Shown here: in pieces, positions 11,531 to 23,824 of the stretch
Layout: every line of letters starts with the position of its first letter
Position numbering within the stretch: the first letter of the stretch is position 1
NCBI GenBank assembly: GCA_024699855.1
Contig: JAMPIQ010000002.1
Span: 4,960,001 to 5,024,000 of the forward strand
DNA: 64,000 bases
Direction: 5' to 3'
Source of the DNA: Aphelenchoides besseyi
Taxonomy: Eukaryota > Nematoda > Chromadorea > Rhabditida > Aphelenchoididae
The notes under the pieces: model-generated
Database searches by the model: none
Told to the model about the DNA's origin: nothing
What the model saw: the letters and a program-made list of their open reading frames with translations, nothing else
Translations under genes and position numbers: made by a program

Positions 11531-12617
11531 ATGGATGGTGATGAGGGAGATGCGACGGCCGCCGGACGGATTCGGAAACGGCGGTTCAGTACACGCATTC
11601 AGCCGGTAATTTCAGTTTCCGTGTTTGTTTATTTTTTTTTGTAGACACGAGTCAAAAAAGTGATGCAAAGCGACGAAGAGATTGGGCGGATGGTCGCGTC
11701 GGTGCCCGTAGCCTTGGGAAGTGCAATGGAGCATTTCGCCGAGAAGCTCCTCGAATCCGCAGCCCAATGTGTTCAGTTTTCCGCTGCTCGAACTCTTGCG
11801 CCAATGCACATGTGAGTTTTCATTGTTCAGTTGTTTATTGATTCCCAACTTTCAGTCGTCATGCAATTCTTCGGAATCGACACTTCTCATTCCTTGAAGA
11901 ACTTACCAAAAACATCTTGGTGCCTCGTGAGTTATCTGAAGCAATGCCTGTGCTACCAGCCAGTAAGTGTTGTTCTTCAATTTACTATTATATTCTTCGA
12001 TTAAGTTCCCTCGGACTTCAAACTAACCCCTCATCAGTTTGTTGCATATTCGACCAATGAACAGCATCTCGTCAACCCCTCGATGCCAACGATCTCCACA
12101 CCATTCAATTACGATCTCAATGCAAATGCACCTCAAATGCATGCGATGGTCAGCGGCAATATACCCTCCAATTTTCCCGATCTTTACGGCGCTCCTCAAC
12201 TGTATGCCTATCCATCCACATCGTACATGCAACCTCAAATGATGCCGATCACATCGTCATCTGCCTATCAAACAGCATCTTATCCAACGATCGCCAATGC
12301 GGTTGAGCCAACTCAAGAGCAACCAGTGAAACGAAAACGTGGACGACCGCGAAAAGATCGAAAAGACAAGTTAGTTTTCAATTTTGAAGATCAATCACTA
12401 ATCAAATGAACTCAGAATTCCGGAAACAAACAGCGATGGAACAACAAGAAATGGTAATCATCAATACAAAGTGCCAACCACTCCCGAAGAAGATCGTATT
12501 CTAATGCCTCCACCGTTAATTTCCGCAACTTCTCGACGTTCCGTTTCAATTCACACCCAACCAACAGATTCAACTTCTCCCAGCGCTCCAACCAAAACCT
12601 CACTAACGGCTATTTGA
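11531..12617 (+). CDS. DRAP1: NC2-alpha / DRAP1 histone-fold corepressor with C-terminal AT-hook
   Basis: This is the histone-fold subunit of the NC2 (Dr1/DRAP1) complex, which binds TBP and represses or modulates transcription in the nucleus. Residues about 20-100 give RIQP|TRVKKVMQSDEEIGRM, then VPVALGSAMEHFAEKLLESA, and CVQFSAARTLAPMHI followed by LEELTKNIL, the NC2-alpha histone fold. A long Pro/Ser/Tyr/Met-rich region follows. Then comes a basic KRKRGRPRKDRKDK, a textbook AT-hook core (RGRPRK). The C-terminus is Pro/Ser/Thr-rich and stops at 12615-12617. Introns are 39-50 nt. Human DRAP1 has no AT-hook that I recall, so this extension is notable. The start is an ATG in a compact first exon. 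Confidence 0.88.
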
Positions 12618-12721
12618 TCTCTTAACGTGTTCGCATACTTTCGAGTCGATTTGCAATAGTTTTAATATTGTTAACAAATGGTCTCATTTCAACAATAAAC
12701 AAATTCAACAACGAAAATATT

Positions 12722-14770
12722 CTAACGTGTTAACTCTATGACCCATTCAATGTGCGAAGTGTTCGGAAAAAGATCGACTGGTTGAATGGTCGTAATTCGA
12801 AATGGATCTCCTTCGTATTTGTTCGATTCTGCTCGACACAAATCCACCAAATTCTTGCTTGCGGCATTCGGATCACAGGAAACGTAAATGATCTTCTTCA
12901 TACTCTCTAGTTTTCGGCAACTGATAACAACTCGATCTGGAAACCATAAACTATAAATAAGAGACCTATGAAAGAACGAACCAGAAACTCCACTACGAGG
13001 TGGATCCAATACTCCGATTAGCTCCGGATCGTTCATTTTTAAATCAGCATCCAGGTAGTGATTCAAGTTGCGAAAAACAATCTCAGCCGTTCCTTCGATA
13101 AATCGACATCTAAACGCAAAAATTGAAAAGATTATTGTTGCTGTTTGACTAACTGATCACTCGAAAAACCGTTTTCTGAAGCGTTAATTCGTGCATCTTC
13201 AACAGCCTGTTTAATCAACTCTACACCAACAGACGCATAACGCCGTTTGGTTTTCGTACGTCTAACACGTTCTAACAAACACATTCCAATAGTTCCAGCA
13301 CCACAACAAATATCCAAAATAGCCACTGGTTTCTCGTCCGCGGCACCGTTTTCATCGTTCGACTTCTCGCTCATTTCAACATCTGTAGAAGATGGAAGTC
13401 CCATAAGATCGCCAATTGCCGTGTACAATAGAGCAGCACCTCGAGAGTTTGTTTGGAAAAATGATTGAGCAGACACACGAAAACGAACATCAAGAAGCGT
13501 CTCGAAAATATGTTCTCGACCTGTGATCTCATTGCATTACACAAACTAACTGAGATTCTCACCTGCAATGTGCTCAAATACCACCGGATCGGATGCGTTT
13601 TCCAAAAGCTGCCAATAAATTGAATCGACACGATGTTCCGTTTCGTTTGGCACATCAACGAACGTCTCGATTACTAACTTTTGCATCAATTTCATCTTTT
13701 CTTCGTCGTCTTTCAACGGATGAACTGTCACAATAATCATACTCATGTTCGCAAAATCACGGACAATCAACTTCTTCCAAAATCCTTCACGTGTAAATTC
13801 AGAGAACGGCGGTAATTCTAAACGCAAACGGTGATTCGAAAAGAAACTAAAACCAACCACAGTTTTTGATCAGCTCGGTGAAGCGATTGACGACGATTTT
13901 CATTTTGTCCGTGAGAATCGACGACTCGTTTACGGGAACAATTACGAACTGACGTTCAGCCATTCGACCCGAAACAAATCCAACACACGGCTCCTTGTGT
14001 TCATCAAACCCAATAGTGCATTCGATTTTGTTTCGATACTTTTCGGTCACATCGCAACGAATAATCTAAAGATAGTGTTCACCGCAAAGTCAATCAACAC
14101 TGACTCACCGGTTTGAGCAGATTCTCAGGTTTAATGTAACGAGCATTCGGAGTATAGGCATGACGCATCTTTTGAACCAGTGATCTTGCAGTCTTCATTG
14201 ACTCTTTGTACTTGTATTCGATCTGGTCCTCGTAACTCAAATGGCACAACGGAGTGGTAAGCTCAGTCACAGTTTTTGAGGGTTTTGACTCTTCCTGTAA
14301 TTCGAAATTGCGTTTAGTTTCGAGCTGCCAACCAACTTGACGACGCGAACGAGCATCTTCTTTTTCGGCAACTTTGAAGGCAATCAATTTGTGATCTTTG
14401 TAAGTGAATCCATGCATGATAGTGATAGCTGAATGAGGCATAAATGGTTATCGACCATTTCGATCACCTTTCAATGCTTCTTCGGGGCTATTTGCCGAGA
14501 AGAAAGCTACAGTCGAACCGGGCGGATAGGTCAACTTTTTCCATTGAACGTCTTTTAGAATCCTGAAAATGATAGAAACATTCTAACAACCGTGATACAA
14601 TAACTCACGTGTCCAACAACTTTCTTAGTTGCGGCAATTTGACAAACCCAGGAATGTTGGCTACCTTTACGCGGCTTGAATTTTCGAGATTCTCTAAATG
14701 CGAAGCGATTAGTTTTCTTATTCACTGTTAAATCACCATTTTCCTCCTCTGGTTTGTTAGGCTCCGACAT
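12722..14770 (-). CDS. TRMT2A: tRNA (uracil-5-)-methyltransferase homologue A
   Basis: This is predicted to form 5-methyluridine at position 54 of cytosolic tRNA using S-adenosylmethionine. The N-terminal part (HSWVCQIAATKKVVGH, then RILKDVQWKKLTYPPGST) fits the RRM seen in TRMT2A. The catalytic part has LDICCGAGTIGMCL (SAM-binding loop), VGVELIKQAVEDARINA, LDPPRSGVSG and IIYVSCDPNAASKN with the catalytic Cys. The C-terminus is TIQPVDLFPNTSHIEWVIEL, as in RumA-fold enzymes. The ATG at 14770 is preferred, as upstream codons are not ATG. It ends at TAG 12722-12724 and converges tail-to-tail with DRAP1. Confidence 0.93.
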
Positions 14771-15088
14771 CTTCGAAACCAAGATTCGCCCTTTGTAACT
14801 GAACTTTTTTCAGCAAACTTCTACTTAGAAACAACACTTGACAAACGTCATCTCTTTTAACAAGGTTCTCGGAATTTGTTGTCTGTATAATAAGATAACC
14901 GGAAACAATGTTCTCAGCTGTTTTAAAAGTAAACATTAGATTATTCGGAACAACTAACTACCGCAGAGTTAATGATACGAACAGTTCACAGGAAGTTTGC
15001 CGAGAAAATTGTGATGTCAATTTGCTTTTTGTGTTGAGTAGATCAAAATGGAGAATATGTCATTCAACAAATTTATTTACAACAACAA
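14771..15088. other. Intergenic; short ATG frame at 14908 only
   Basis: A 63-codon plus-strand frame starts at ATG 14908 (MFSAVLKVNIRLFG). It has no recognisable feature and may be chance. The region otherwise holds the TRMT2A upstream sequence and the 3' flank of the aminopeptidase gene. Confidence 0.35.
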
Positions 15089-18000
15089 TCATACGGTAAT
15101 ATTGTTCACCTCCAATGGAATAAGATGAAGTTCAACGTTGAAACGTTTGATGAACTCAATTCGTGTGCGAATTGTTGCGGCCACTAGTTTGCACTGTAGA
15201 GGTGACAGAAATGCGGTGCAATTGTGCGAATGAAATCGACTCAGGTCTTGGCTAGTTCGAGACAACTCGGCCATCGTATATTTAAAGATATTTTGACCAC
15301 AACTTTCTATCACATGCGATGACCTTAAGCAAATAATTGATAGACTATGAAGATGTTTTTGATCCTACAGTTGTTTCTTTTCCATTGCTTCGAAGATTTG
15401 TAGTGTTGAAATCATGAACGAATCGGAAAATGGCGTTTGCAGGATGCTAAAAGAAGTGAATTGATATTGTTTTGGATAAAACCTGAACATTACGCTTTAT
15501 TTATTATGGCCATAACTTTGCAACCACCAAGCATTACTGACTGTAGCCATCTGAAAAAAAGATAAGTGACATCATTAAGTACTACAAACTCTTGTTGAGC
15601 CGTTCGATTTGTGGTATAGATCATTGCACTTGTAAGTCGATACATCTCGTCACCTTTTGCATATTCTCTTTGGTCTTTGAAGAACTTCAAGTCCTCGTAG
15701 TTGCCGTTTCTCACTGCCGTATAGTAGCTACTCCAACGAAGTGGACCGGGAATACTATGTGGTTTTGATTAAACCCCGTTAGCTTCATTTTACTTACGTG
15801 TTGCATTCATCACTAGTAGATTTTCCCTCACAATCGTTTCGCATTGTTTTGTAGTCGTAAAGAGCCCGCTGTAAACAAGGCTTATAACTCCAACTACAAA
15901 AGCCAATTCCAAGATATTGTATGCGTCTTCTGTAAAGCGACACATTTCGTTTTATCATTTGTGTTACTTACTCTTCAAGATAAGACAACGAATTTGAATA
16001 CGCAGTTTTCTCTGCTTCGTCATATGATTTCGCTCCCAACTTCAGTAGGAAGCCCTGAATACAATAAAGTCAATGAGTACAGACTCGGTATACTTACATC
16101 CAACAGTCGTTGTTTTGAATGACCTTCCAAGATGTAACGAAAAATTGATGAAGTGTGAATGTAGATACGAAGTGCAGTTGGAAGTCTATCGTTCAGCAAC
16201 CGTTCTATACTTTGAATAAGCAAAGACGGAGGAATCAGATTGTTAAAAGCAAAGGCACGAGCATTGTCCATGGTAATTGTTTTTGTAAAAGCGTCCAACG
16301 AATCGGAATCGTCCAAAAGTCGCTCAAACAACTCGCCTTTGTACATGACGCGGTAGCAGCCACCACCTTCGACATACATGTCCACCGGAATGTATAGTTC
16401 GTCCGATGAATCGGGAATGAAAATCCGAATTTCCCGTCGATTTCCATCGAAGCTCCGTAAAAACAAAGGAATTGCCCAAGGCTGTTTCGAATTTTCGATT
16501 TCTGTCAACTCCAATGGATTCCAAACAGTCGAAAATACTTGAGAATGAGTTTCGTTGAACGGCTCGATGATAACAAGCGGAAATCCGTCGCTTTTGCGCC
16601 ATCCATCAATGAACTCTCGTGCGGTAAGATCCACAGAGCGAAAGACCGTATTCCCACGATCGTTTAACACTCTGAATATTTTATTCAGACAAGGTTATCG
16701 TTGCGTACTTACCTGTCAACACAATCACCAAAATCTAATGCATCAGCACTTTCGAACGCATATCGTTGATGGAAAAGACGAATAGCATCGTCGAAGTTCA
16801 GTTCGCCGATCGTTCTTTCCAACATTCCCAGAAACGCTGATCCCTGAAGTTAAATTTCGTTTTTATCTTGTTTCATTTCCATTACTTTTTCGTAAATAAC
16901 CGGATTCTTCAGACGATTTTGCTCGTGATATATCAGTTCGCCTAATTGGTCGGATGATACATGCAATCGATTTGGCTCATAAACAAAGTCATTGTCCAGC
17001 AATTTGACAAGCGCCGTGGCTTCCAAATCCAACTGAAGAACAAACGATAACAAGTCTGCTACTGTCACAATTACCTCAACATATTCGTCATTTTCGACGA
17101 AGGCCAAAAATTTCCTGATTGTTCGTTCGCAATTTCCTGCAAATATAATGAGCGTTACGATGAAACGTGAGGTTTTGAATAAAAATTAATACTTCCAATG
17201 CTCACAAACGTAGTCAAACTATTTGTAGTCAATGGAGTCATATGTACTATACGTACCTTCGAATAACCAGAGCTCGGAATGAGAAGAGGGTGCAACCATA
17301 TTTCCCCACTGAAATCTTTGTCATTAGCCAAAAAAAACCAAACTGACCATGTGCGAAAGCTCGTGAGCAATCGGTAATACTCGTTTGTCGTGGATGAGGA
17401 GCTCCTTGTATCTCAATGTGATTAGTCCCCAGTTTTCCTAGAATCCCAAAGTTCATTTACTTTCTACGAACGGAACTTACCATTCCGACAACTCGAAGAT
17501 TTTCAACTACGACAACATCTAAACAAACGTGTTAGAATTCGTTGAATGCATAGCTCTAATAACCCAATTTGCTCAATGGATAAGACATGTTGAAATAGTT
17601 TGTATAAAACTTGAACGATTGTACAATCAAATCCAACGCATCTTTTGCGTCGTTGAAATCCAGATTAGCGAAGAAAAGACGAATCTAAACAGTTGAAGTT
17701 AGTCCAAGCAAATCCTCAAGAGAAATACCGTAACACCGAGAACACGTGTTTCCAAAAATTGTAATGAGCCGACGTAGATGGCAAGAAGATAAGTTGACAT
17801 TTTGGGTGATGATTCGAAAGTTGTTTGCGTCCATTGGCTATAAAGTTTTTTAAGCATTAAACACACAAATCAACTTACTCGTTCAACTTTGTTGTTTCCA
17901 ACTCGGGAGCGTTACTTAGCGCTGTCAGATTTCTGTTGGACGGATACAATAAGCTGAGCACGAAATGAGCTCGATACTGTGGTTCATCGAAGCATGGAAG

Positions 18001-18605
18001 AACACGAGAAGCATCGACTTTTTGTAACTGAGTTATTACGTGTTTACTGCAACATGTGTTATTGAAAAACATCGTCTTAGAACATACGTTTTTCTACCGC
18101 TCAAGTACAAACCGCCAGTTTCTTCGCTCATTGCAATCTTGGCCACATAATCGACTCGAAGCGTATAATTCATACCAACCGACAGTTTTGAGTCTATCAC
18201 TAACTTTATTTGTTGACGAGCCGGATAGTGCTCCAGCAATTTGATTCGAATCCGCTCACCACTGATCTGCTCTTTCAATTCCATATTTTGTCTGTCGATT
18301 TTCAGATCATTAGCATTGAGGAATATGGAGTCTGTCGGTTGAAGACATTTCATCAGAATCATCACCCGACCATCGGCATTTCCGCCGTGAGTTTCGTTGA
18401 AATGAAGTTTTAAAGACAGTCGATATTCCAATGGAGTCAACAGCAATGGTAAATGAATTTGCGATTGTTGACTTGAACGACCGAGCACCGTCGTCTGAAG
18501 TAGATAGGCGGTCATGGATAGCATAAAGATGAAGGAAAAAACCATGGTTGTGAGTAAGAGTCGACTGGTGAGTTTCGGTTTGTGGACCTGACTATCATTC
18601 CTCAT
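15089..18605 (-). CDS. M1-family aminopeptidase, type II membrane protein (aminopeptidase N-like)
   Basis: The start at 18605 (MRNDSQVHKPKLTSR) is followed by one hydrophobic anchor, LLLTTMVFSFIFMLSMTAYL, giving a short cytoplasmic tail and an extracellular enzyme. The N-terminal domain has LLTPLEYRLSLKLHFNETHG. Splicing near 17480 gives VVGMENWGLITLRY, the GxMEN substrate-binding motif with Gly in place of the usual Ala. Then comes IAHELSHM, the HExxH zinc site, and after a 39-nt intron WGNMVAPSSHSELWLFEG, carrying the third zinc ligand (Glu of LWLFEG). All catalytic residues visible are kept, so it is probably active. The C-terminal ERAP1-like helical domain covers about 15090-16900. The precise 3' exon (15089-15313) is less certain. 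Confidence 0.88.
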
Positions 18606-19231
18606 GATGCTTTGGGGAAACGGAAGGGGCGGCGCGAATTAAGTGGGTCTTCGACAAAACAGAAATCCGGTTAATTGGCTTGAGACTAAACAACGTCAAA
18701 TGAACGACGACGAGGATAAGTTACCGAAACTGACATTCTGTCGAGATATCTTTGGATCGGCAAGTAAGCTGACAGTTTTGCAGAAAACGAGTTGGACACA
18801 AAAACACGGTCAAATGACCGTTCGAGTTTGTGTTTGACAGGCCGACATATTCGGGAGTTAATTTCACAGTTTCAAACTTTTTATTGACGACTGTAGACGA
18901 AAACAATTCCGTTTATTTTCCTTAGAAATTGCCATTTGCAAAGCGGATATTCTTCTAATGAACCAACAGCATTTCATGGCCACGTTGAGCAATTAGTTCT
19001 TACCGTACGCTTCGACTGTTTCGTCACTCATTTCGATAGTCTCGTGTTTCCGTTGACGTTTTGTGCAGATTGCAAGTTGTTATTTTTAACCGTTTATTTT
19101 AACGCAACTAATTAAAGGGACTAGAAAATAAAGATTACGATTTGGCACTCAGTTAAATGCATAAAATGAATTTGCCGAAAATAAGTTAAGTGATTATGTG
19201 ATCTTAGATTCAATGTTAAAGGACTGGCTTA
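18606..19231. other. Intergenic between aminopeptidase and RUN/FYVE gene
   Basis: A short plus frame from ATG 18700 (MNDDEDKLPKLTFCRD) could splice at GTAAGC near 18762 but yields only about 36 residues before a stop. It is not called as a gene. The rest is AT-rich with no clear coding frame. Confidence 0.35.
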
Positions 19232-21197
19232 CTACTCGGAAGTATTCGATCGATGTTTCTGTAGCAAATTGAAACAGTTCGTACAAACACGCACAGGTCG
19301 AGAACTGGACGGCAGTTTTACTCGACATTCGGAACACGAGGCGCAAAATATCGCTGAACATCGCCGGCAATGATGTCGCCGAAATGTAACGGAAAATGAC
19401 TTCTGACAGTTCGTACAAGCAGAAACATCACTGTCTGGAACCCATTCGGTATTCAGTGGAATGAATTCTTCTTTCAGTTCCAACACTTTTAGTTTCGACC
19501 TGCAACACCCGAGTTCTAAACGAAGACGAAACGATCGCTTACTCGGACAAATGACCACTCAATTCCTCCAAAGTCTGTTCGTATCCTCGCAGCTTTTCGA
19601 ACGCCAATTCCAACTCAAGTCGAAGTTTGTTGGAATTCTGAAACATCAAAGTAAAGACAATATCGAAGAAGAATCACGTACCTCTTCAAATTCACTTGAC
19701 CGTTGAGCTCTTGACTCCAACGTAGAACAACGACGTTCGGTTCTGTCTAATTTGTCGGTCAGCTCGTTAAGTTCGCGTTGTTTCTGTTCGAATAGAAGAG
19801 TCAATTCACAATATTGAGTAGTTTTGTGCTTGAGCTCAGACTTCAAAATCGACAGCTCTGATTCTTCTTCGTCGATATCGTCAGCGACAGCAATTGGAAA
19901 CACTTCGACCGAACGTTCTTTTTCAAGATGTTCCTGATAATACAAAATGAAGATTCTCGATATCAGAAATGAGCTACTTTTTCTTGTCTTTGACGTTGAT
20001 TCTCGAGTTGTTTTCGATCGACTTCAAAACTCTCAAGTTTGTCATTTAACTCATCAATTTCTTCCAATCGTTGAATGGCCAGTTTCTGCGATTGCTCCAA
20101 CATCTCGTTCCGTTTCTGCAACTGTGCACGTGTTTCAACTAACTCTTTTTCCAAATCTTTCAGACGTTCGGTAAAAATAAGCGACTTGTCACAATCCTAT
20201 AAAGTTGATTGTATCAAACCAACAGTCAATCAGTGTACACTCACTGTCGTCGAAGTTTGCGTGTTTGAAGTCTGCTGATCCAATTTAACTTGCAAATTGA
20301 AGAGTCGTTTACTGCAAAAATTTTAATGGAAAATACACAGGAAAACATACTTTAATTGGTCGTTGATTTCCTCCAAGTAATTTTTCTGGTCCAGTATCGT
20401 CTTCAAATTCGAATCGACTGTCTGCTCCAGTTCTGTCTCATTGGTGATGCGAACTGTTGGTAATTTTACATACGAAGCCAAATTGATCACGTTGTTACGC
20501 TCCTGAAAGCATTGACCTAATCCAATCGACTTCAATAGGAACCTTTAGGTATTCATGGTCTAAGATGAAGTTACAGTCGAAGATTGTCATTGGCATCAGA
20601 GTTCCAATTAGCTGAGTTGACACTTCGTTGCGCAAAAATGCCCATTCTTCGTAGTATTTGGCCAAAAGAATCTGGTTGGAAACGAGAGTTTGTAGGTAAT
20701 CGGAAAGTTTTTTCTGAATGACCGCAAGTCGTAAAAATGCTCGAACTTTGGCAACAGGAGCACTAGATGACCGAGTGTAAAAACGAAAAAAATAACAATT
20801 ACCTTAAGTTTTTAAGACCATCAATGCAACTAATCGATTCATGCATGTCACGTTTCTCTTTTGCAATACTCGTCAGTAGAGACCAGAGCTCGGTGTGCAT
20901 GCTTCGCGATATGATACCTGAACTCGAGATTAACTGTCGAATTCACAAAGGGATCTAACTGCTCTGCTTTAAACCATGCAAAATGGATGTTTCGACCATT
21001 GCTAGCAAATCACTTAGCTCTTGACTCTCCGAATCGAACAATCGATTTCCTTGACTGGAGCGTTCGATAAACGTGTTAAGCACTAGTTTGGTCAATGTTA
21101 TCAAATTACTTCGCTCGTTATCTGCAAATCGTTTTAAGACTGTAAAATCGACGAGATTCACCTTGTGCAATAGCTTTAAAACGTTTAGAGCGGCCAT
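19232..21197 (-). CDS. RUN and FYVE domain protein (RUFY-like)
   Basis: This is a predicted endosomal small-GTPase effector. The N-terminus (21197; MAALNVLKLLHKVNLVD, then TLTKLVLNTFIERS and LLAMVETSILHGLK) begins a RUN domain that continues through about 20550. A long coiled coil follows (for example LEQSQKLAIQRLEEIDELND), and then a C-terminal FYVE zinc finger: WVPDSDVSACTNC, RRHHCRRCSAIFCASC and RVCTNC. The WxxD, R(R/K)HHCRxC and RVC signatures needed for PI3P binding are present. The protein ends LLQKHRSNTSE at 19232. The order RUN - coiled coil - FYVE is that of RUFY1/2. Introns are short, and exon joins between coiled-coil blocks were made by frame only. Confidence 0.9.
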
Positions 21198-21262
21198 GAT
21201 CGTTAGATGAAAACAAACCGGGAAATGTGTTCATGAATCAACGGTTCAATCGAATTAAATGT

Positions 21263-23412
21263 TTATTTTATGACCAAAAGTAGCAAAATAGAAACACACA
21301 ACGCCAATGCTAATGAGCAAGTAATCGCTAAAAGCTCCTTACTTCTGTTAGTTCGAGATTTCTTTTTCAAGTTTTTGGAGAATGGACGATTTCGGTCGTT
21401 TAGTGCAAACAAACTGATAACTTCTGGAGCAGTTGATAACACTCCATTTCTGAAACAGAACACAATTGATTGAAGATTCAAATGGCTTCACATTTTCACT
21501 GCTCCACAAAACACATTCGCCGTGCTCGGGCATCACTTCCAATTGTTTGATTTTGTTAGTCACATAATCCTCGACCATAGTTCCGTCTTGCCACTTCATT
21601 TGACCAAATTCGTTTCTTTTCAATCCGATCCAGAAGTTTGAAGCTGTGGAAGGTTTATTGCGGTAATCAAGCTGTTTGTCTTGAACGAAACGTCGAGGCA
21701 AATAGCAAATTCGCTTGCTCAACTCTTGTGCCACAGTTTCTGGTTCTTGAATGTGAATTAGATCGCTTCCATCTGCAATTTTCACAAGATTATCGTAATC
21801 CAAATGGACGCCAATTCCAATGACCGTAGTTTCGAAGTTACGCGTGTGTTTCTAAATATCCAATCAGACACAACAGCTTAGCGTTAGGTTACCGCTTCGT
21901 CTATGATTTCCGTATATTTGGCAATTAGTGAGTCGTCCATAGCGAAGTTTCCATCTGTTAATGTCAAGTGCCAAACCAAATCGACGTCTTTTGTGCTGGT
22001 GGCTATGTCCTGAACAATCGACAGTGTGTTCAGATTTGCTTCCCCTGAAAAAGAGAATTTAGACACAAACATTCCCAATTGTAAACCTTTTTGGTTTCGG
22101 AAATCCGGCTGCTCAACGATTTTTAATGTTGAGTTTAGTCGCTTCAGCGCTTCGGAGATATCGGAGAATACAAACGGATGCATTTTGATGGTCGGATTTC
22201 CATTCATTTCTATTTGGATTAGAGCAAAGCGAACAAATTGATTGACTTCGTTGATCTCTTCAACTATTTTGCGGATTGTTTCGGTTGTTTGTTGAAAATT
22301 AGACTTTGAAAGAACATTAGAGTCGACAACAAACACGATCAACACCTGCAAATTCCAAGATTATATGGAACACGCTCACAATGCTAACTTCTAAGTCGTC
22401 ACAACTTTCAAATTCACATTTGCTTCGACGTTCGAACAAATCGGCGGATTGCTCTGAGATCTGATAATCTGATTTCAATTTTGACGATACATTCGTCATA
22501 ATGCACTGATGAGTTAATCTTAAAAAGAGTGGAAACTACATGTAATTTCCATACCGATAGTAGTTCACTGTCTTGCAGTCTTCACCGTAACACAGTAGTA
22601 GGCATTCGCGTTCAGTTACGTCTTGAACAATCTGATTGGCATATCCATAAAGAATCATGTTTTTGTGTTTGTTAAAACAATTCCGAATATTGTGGATCGG
22701 TTGAGCGTGTGGTAGTTCAAAATCGTTTTGTTGCTCTTCATCGTATCTGTAACTCTAAAGCACAGGGTTATGAACGTGTGGATTCTATGTTCTCACCGGC
22801 CACAAGCACACATCTTCAAAATAGGCGAACTCATCAGTCAACTCAATTGTCTTCGTGTTTAAGAGTTCTGTTTCGTTCTGAGTTCTTCTGTTCAACAAAC
22901 AGTCTCTTTCACTGTCGCGCCACAAAACTGAACGACACTCGTGACCGAGGGTACTTCTCGCTTGTGCACATTCGTAAATGCAATCGCTTGAGGTCAAAAG
23001 ACCGCCAATTGAAATCAGTTCATTACGATCAACAACAATCGATTCACGCTTTTGATGAAAGCACTGTTCAATCACTATAGTTGAATGTGACGGTAATGAT
23101 CGAAATTTGCTTTTTAGTTGTTCGGCAGTTTTTGTTGAACTTCGAATTGAGTCTAGTCGATTGATTATCCGACTGCTGTTTATATTTTCCACAGTTGCCA
23201 GTGATGCATCATAGTTCTGAGTACATTCTTGTGCTGCAGCACTCCAGTTCAGTTTGTGATTGCTGAAATTACTCATTGATAGACGCCAATGTTTTCCACT
23301 ACCTCATGAACCAACACTGCGAGTTATAATATGACCATTGAGATGGACAGTTTAAAGCAAATGTACAGTCAAGCATCAATAGACAAACTAAAGTACGAGA
23401 AAAAACGATCAT
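21263..23412 (-). CDS. Membrane-anchored C-type lectin / PAN / vWA receptor
   Basis: The start at 23412 opens a signal peptide (MIVFSRTLVCLLMLDCTFA), then NCPSQWSYYNSQCWF, spliced to MSNHKLNWSAAAQECT, the opening of a C-type lectin fold. Two PAN/apple-like segments follow, one with SDCIYECAQARSTLGHEC and one with RECLLLCYGEDCKTVNYYR. A vWA domain comes next: VLIVFVVDSNVLS at the metal site, then HLTLTDGNFAMDD. A second C-type lectin domain has FWIGLKRNEFGQMKWQDG, GECVLWSSENVK and CSRSYQFVCTK. The C-terminus is a membrane helix, LLAITCSLALALCVSILLLL. The first lectin domain looks incomplete. Nematodes have many CLEC proteins combining CTLD with vWA or CUB, but I do not recall this exact order. 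It is probably a type I surface protein in immunity or adhesion (inference). Confidence 0.8.
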
Positions 23413-23824
23413 TCCACAAAGTTTAAGAGAAATTTCCGACTGAACTCCGTTTCTCTTTCGGCATCGAGCTCTCGATTAAAGAGGATGTTGTGTAAACATA
23501 AAGTGTTAAAACAACTAACAATGCAAAGACTAACTGCTAGCAATTGCGATGGACTCAAGTGAAATCAGAAATTTCGTATTCTTCGAAATTGAGCGAATGA
23601 AAATCGGCGTTTAAAGAACCGCCAAATGCGAGTCACAGGCAAAAACTCTCGGAACGATTAGGATTGCAGTCAAATGAGTCGATGTCGGTGCTCGAAAACA
23701 ACAAAGAGATCAGTTCGCTCATTCATCGAGTCGTCTGACTTTTCCGCTCTTGCTCTCCACTTTCCGTGCAAAGGTGAGACCCTCCGATATACCTCTACTA
23801 ATCGTTTTTGTTTTGCTGTTTCAG
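23413..23824. promoter_or_regulatory. Divergent upstream region with 5' UTR intron acceptor
   Basis: This separates the lectin receptor (-) and the proteoglycan gene (+). A donor-like GCAAAG|GTGAGA at about 23769-23774 and the TTTGCTGTTTCAG that ends directly at the proteoglycan ATG suggest a 5' UTR intron, or an SL trans-splice acceptor. Confidence 0.45.

Noticed and set aside
18643..18906. Small frames on both strands upstream of the aminopeptidase
   Set aside because: They give only about 36-60 residues with no motif and no convincing splice structure.
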